DNA of 64,000 bases from Pseudoscleropodium purum (taxonomy: Eukaryota > Streptophyta > Bryopsida > Hypnales > Brachytheciaceae). Both the position numbers and the translations under genes were made by a program. Positions within the stretch are counted from its first letter, which is position 1. Each line of letters opens with the position of its first letter. Shown piece after piece: positions 60,417-64,000 of the stretch. The stretch is from the NCBI GenBank assembly GCA_963969395.1, contig OZ017800.1:20864479-20928478 (forward strand), read 5' to 3'. The notes below the pieces were generated by a model that saw only the letters and a list, made by a program, of their open reading frames with translations, was not told where the DNA came from and did no database searches.

Positions 60417-61030
60417 ATGCAAGTGAAAGAATATATGTTACGTTCGTCCTTCAGTTCTTGGCTCGCTCATTCGTAGTTTTTACTTACTTCCAGCAAATTC
60501 ATTATTTAATTATTTTTTTTAAAAGGCCCCACTGTTCAATTAACTTTATTACTGCAGTGGTACTGCTTGGCAATCCTTTTTTTTTTTCATTGATTTCTAT
60601 TTAACTTTTAATTAAAAAGGGATAACTTTATATTGCTGTTTTACTATAACAAATTGATGCTTTTCAACAAAGGAGGCTCTGGCTTCTTAGTAGTGAACAA
60701 AATTATTAAGCTTACATGTAGGATTGGACTAAGGCAGACCTCATGGGCCCAATGAGTCCAACAAGCACAACCATTCCTTGATTGACTCTTTTTTTTTTTC
60801 TTTAACGATCGACGTCTTTTTGAGTTGCAACATACTCAATCTTTCAAGCATTCATGGCACATATAATGTAGCCTTCACTTTGTCAAAGCAAGACACTCCT
60901 TTTTTTTCTTTTCTTTTTTTGCAACAAATGAAACAAAGGCACTCCTTTTTTCAAGCCATTAAATTTTCCTTTCCTTTCCCCATTCCCCAGATGCAGAAGT
61001 TCAATGATTTCTGATGGTCGGTTTTATAGC

Positions 61031-61450
61031 TAAGGTAGGAGGCTTGTAATTGCGACCCTCTCCTTGCAACCGCCCCATAGCTGTGTTTGTAAAATGGATG
61101 GGAGGTGATCTTTAAATGGACCACTGTTGCTATTGAATGAATCAAGAAAAATTTATTTATTTTATTCCAAGAGCCAATCATTTCCTCCATGGTTCATAAA
61201 TTGCTTTAGAAGTTGCAAGGGGACAGATTTTGGGAGACCTGTGGTCACAAATAGGTACCTACTACAGAAATCTTTAAAAATTCATTAGTAATTCAAAAAT
61301 GTTTCAAAAAATATGAAACTATTTGTGTTATGTTGTACATTCATTTTTCTTTCTCTGAAAAATGAGCTAAAAATATTTCTATTCATGCACACTTATGAAA
61401 AAGGCGGATCAGCCCTTAGAGGGTCGCTTTTTGAGCCTCCTACCTTACAA
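61031..61450. mobile_element. Inverted-repeat element (MITE-like), about 420 bp
   Basis: TAAGGTAGGAGGCT followed by GCGACCCTCT at 61033-61066 is matched in reverse complement by AGAGGGTCGC and AGCCTCCTACCTTA at 61417-61447. The interior is AT-rich with no ORF. Confidence 0.65.
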
Positions 61451-61556
61451 TTATTTATCATATTAGTGTGGGTTCAAAATTAACATTTACCTATAAAAAC
61501 TAGTATCATAATGAAAATTTTCTTTTTTCTTTTTTTTCCTTTTTTCTTTTTTTTTT

Positions 61557-61584
61557 GGGGGGGGGAGGGAGGGGAGGGGGGGGG
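61557..61584 (+). other. G-quadruplex-capable tract
   Basis: The run G9-A-G3-A-G4-A-G9 directly follows a roughly 35-nt T-rich tract. It has four G-runs with single-A loops, a strong potential quadruplex on the + strand. Confidence 0.75.
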
Positions 61585-62597
61585 AATTCATACAATACAT
61601 GAGTATTTCATCCTCCATTAATTCAAGATAATGTGAGTTTTTTTGGTAAGTTAGGTTACAAGATCTGAAAGGATAAAATTAGTGAATAAGTATGCTAATA
61701 ATGAAATTTAGTGTTTGCAACACTAATTGCAAACTCTAACACTAAATGTCAAAATTGTTGGCAAGGCTATCAACATACACCTAGATATCAATACAAACAC
61801 CGATTGTCATTTTTAATTTCCCACCCAAAAAACTTAATTAGTATCAAGATAGTTCACCTTGCACTAAATTAGTATCCAACGCAAATATCTAATTGTCAAT
61901 ATTAACTCTAACTATCAACTATTTAAATCTAAAACAAAGTGAGTTACCATCTTTCTGTACCTTAAAACAAGGTTGTTTGTTTCGATTTGTTTGTTACGGT
62001 GACATCTTTTGGATCGTGTGTCCCTCGGCCATGTTCTTCGTATCGGTCGAAAGTCCTCAACGACGAGGGGTGCACAAGCTTTGTTCTGTTGGGACATTTT
62101 CAACATAGGGTATGACAGATATTGAAATTTAAAAGTTTTGATGAGTTATATAAAAACTAAAATATTACTTTTACTTTTGTTTTGACTGCGGCAACAGCAT
62201 AGTCCAGAACTAGATTTCATTATTTTTTCAGTGTTCTGTTGTCAGTGTGTTGGCCGTCAATTCAGCCCCTGGCATGCCTGTTGTTTGGGGGTCTTCGCAT
62301 TGGAAATAAAAATGTTTCCTTCTGTGGCAACAATAAAACAAAAATTTCAAAAATCTGAAAATCACTGACCTCAATAAGAAGTTCACAGTCTGTACCTGCA
62401 TCTCCATTGGCTGTCTTATTATCTGCATTGAAACTGGAAAAAAAACGCCAATGGAAATTGTCCATATGTTTTTAAAAAATGAAAAATGAAAAATGAAAAA
62501 AATTAATTCTGACTCCAAATGACAAGAATTTGACCTGAGCAAGTCAGTGGCAACTAGACAGTAGTATCCTTTGAGTGTTGGCAGTTAGTGCCCACTT

Positions 62598-62638
62598 TTC
62601 AGTGCATTGTGTGACACTTTGTGTCACAATGCACTGAA
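62598..62638. other. Strong hairpin
   Basis: TTCAGTGCATTGTGTGACAC pairs with GTGTCACAATGCACTGAA across a 3-nt loop. There is one 2-nt bulge and otherwise perfect pairing over 18 bp. It could be a transcript stem-loop, a MITE core or the tip of a small-RNA precursor. Confidence 0.7.
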
Positions 62639-62689
62639 ATTTTAAAATTTTGAATTTTGAAATTTTGCAACTTTTATTTCCAACCACCC

Positions 62690-63000
62690 TTCCACCGTTT
62701 TGTACTTTTAGAAATCAATTTGTTTAACGATTAGTATGGGACAATTCATCCCGTGTCCGTATTCAATATTGTATTTATATTATGTATTTAGTATGTATTC
62801 ATATGCAATATTATATTCATATCTAGTATTTCATATTTGGACGGCTCAAATTAAATCTCACAAGATCAACGGCTTGTGATTTTTTGAGAAATCAATGGCA
62901 ATTTCGAGGGTAAGCATTTCTTTTACAAAAATCAATGGCATGCAAATTTTTTGAGAGAGAAGGGGGGCAACTATTGCAAATTAGGGTGGTATGCCTCTTT
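62690..63000. repeat. Dispersed repeat, member 2
   Basis: This is the second copy of the family described at 58490-58690. It is longer through an extra block that repeats AATCAATGGCA twice (about 62891 and 62930) and ends in AAATTTTTTGAGAGAGAAGG. Confidence 0.6.
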
Positions 63001-63358
63001 TTAGTGCATTGGCATTATATAGGACACAAAAATTCACTACTCAGACATGTGCAACTTCAAACAAACAAATTGTAAGCTTAGTTACACTAAGTTTTTAATT
63101 TTAATTTTTTAATTTTTTGAAACACATGGACGGACAATTTCCATTCCTTTATTTTATTTTATTTTTGGAACCTGGTCTTTAATTTTAGTTAATGTTCGAG
63201 GATTTTCAAATTGAAAATTCGAAGGGCCACTTCACACCATCAATGGCTAAAGGTTGAGAAGTTGTGGGTTTCTTCCAATCACATTTCAAGAAACCAAGAG
63301 TTTGGCCTCTTGACTCTTCTTACGAAAAGGCACAACTCAAAGGTCGTCACCCTCCAAA

Positions 63359-63385
63359 TTTTTCTTGCCTACATGGCAAGAAAAA
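63359..63385. other. Perfect 11-bp stem hairpin
   Basis: TTTTTCTTGCC, loop TACAT, GGCAAGAAAAA. It lies in non-coding sequence. The shape resembles a U-rich stem but has no terminator context in a nuclear genome. Confidence 0.6.
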
Positions 63386-63550
63386 TGCACGTAAAGCTAT
63401 GGACTCTCAATAGAAGTTTGGGAGGCCAAACTACGAAGACCCAAACTTGGATTGAGAGGCCATTGAGTTTGCCTTCGTATTACTGATTTCTTTGGACTCT
63501 CATCAAAGTTTAGCCACTCAATTCCATGGCCTCTCAACTTGGATGGCCAT

Positions 63551-63761
63551 AAGGTAGAGGCACCCAATGGCGTCCTTGTACCCCTTCTAGGAAGGGAAGT
63601 CATTCCAAAACACAAATTTGTGTGAATCATACATGGCTTATCATGTCGGTCAACAATTAATAAACTTTGTTTGGTATGTCTACATTTATGTTTTGAAATG
63701 ACTCCCCTTCCTAGAAAGGGACACCAATGGGTACAAGGACACTTTTAGGTGCATGAACCTT
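63551..63761 (-). mobile_element. Palindromic MITE, copy 2
   Basis: It matches the copy at 60193-60416 with its interior inverted: TTATCATGTCGGTCAACAAT here against the reverse complement of ATTGTTGATCGACATGATAA there. The termini are AAGGTAGAGGCACCCAATGG and GTGCATGAACCTT. The inner blocks CTTCTAGGAAGGGAAGTCAT and CCTTCCTAGAAAGGGACACC are conserved. Confidence 0.85.
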
Positions 63762-64000
63762 AGTGTGAAGTCATTAAGAAAAATTTGAACCCTAAGGAGG
63801 GCCATTAAGCATTTGTTTCTTGGCCCCCTGCAATGCAAGTATGAAAAAAAATTAATATTTTTTTTTAAATTTCTGAATTAAAAATATTAAAAATTATCAA
63901 AAAAAAAATAGTATAATCTAACATGTGTTGATGTAGCACCAGTAGTACCACATTATATACTTTCATTAAAAAATAAAAATAAATAAATGGTTTTATTTCT

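Overview
The window is nuclear DNA of a plant, most likely a seed-free land plant (moss, liverwort or another bryophyte or lycophyte grade lineage). The genes are broken by many short GT-AG introns. The protein families are plant ones: a nodulin-like MFS transporter, a TMEM45/DUF716 membrane protein, a plant-type LRR protein and a LEA-like organellar protein. The first gene resembles the centrosomal/ciliary linker protein LRRC45, which would fit a plant with flagellate sperm. The species assignment is inference; the gene structures are read from the sequence.

Genes cluster in four islands. (1) 1-9202: a 24-exon LRR/coiled-coil gene on the + strand, open at the 5' edge, converges on a two-exon methyltransferase gene on the - strand with only 116 bp between the stop codons. 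(2) 20918-32223: a 14-exon nodulin-like transporter on the - strand (581 aa, every splice phase consistent) diverges from a two-exon mitochondrial-type LEA-like gene on the + strand. (3) 43147-48480: a two-exon TMEM45 gene on the + strand and an intronless LRR gene on the - strand with a probable GPI signal. (4) 50841-53644: two intronless genes, an orphan with a probable plastid transit peptide and two C-terminal membrane helices (+), and a protein with a His and an Asn-Cys-Trp motif like LRAT/PPPDE/NlpC-type papain folds (-).

The rest is AT-rich and dominated by mobile-element remains. Three elements of 1.9-2.6 kb share one family and have inverted ends (about 12.5-15.0, 16.5-19.1 and 38.0-39.9 kb). 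A Stowaway MITE lies in an intron of gene 1. A 330-bp CACTA-like MITE is nested in one arm of a foldback element near 56-57 kb. Two copies of a palindromic MITE lie at 60.2 and 63.6 kb. Several minisatellites are present.

The strangest signal is at about 35.64-37.75 kb: some 30 irregularly spaced copies of the near-palindrome GACAAATTGTC / GACAATTTGTC (five exact) in otherwise unrelated AT-rich sequence. No gene or ordinary repeat explains it. It resembles the motif-studied regulatory ends of some DNA transposons and is the best candidate here for an undescribed protein-DNA system.
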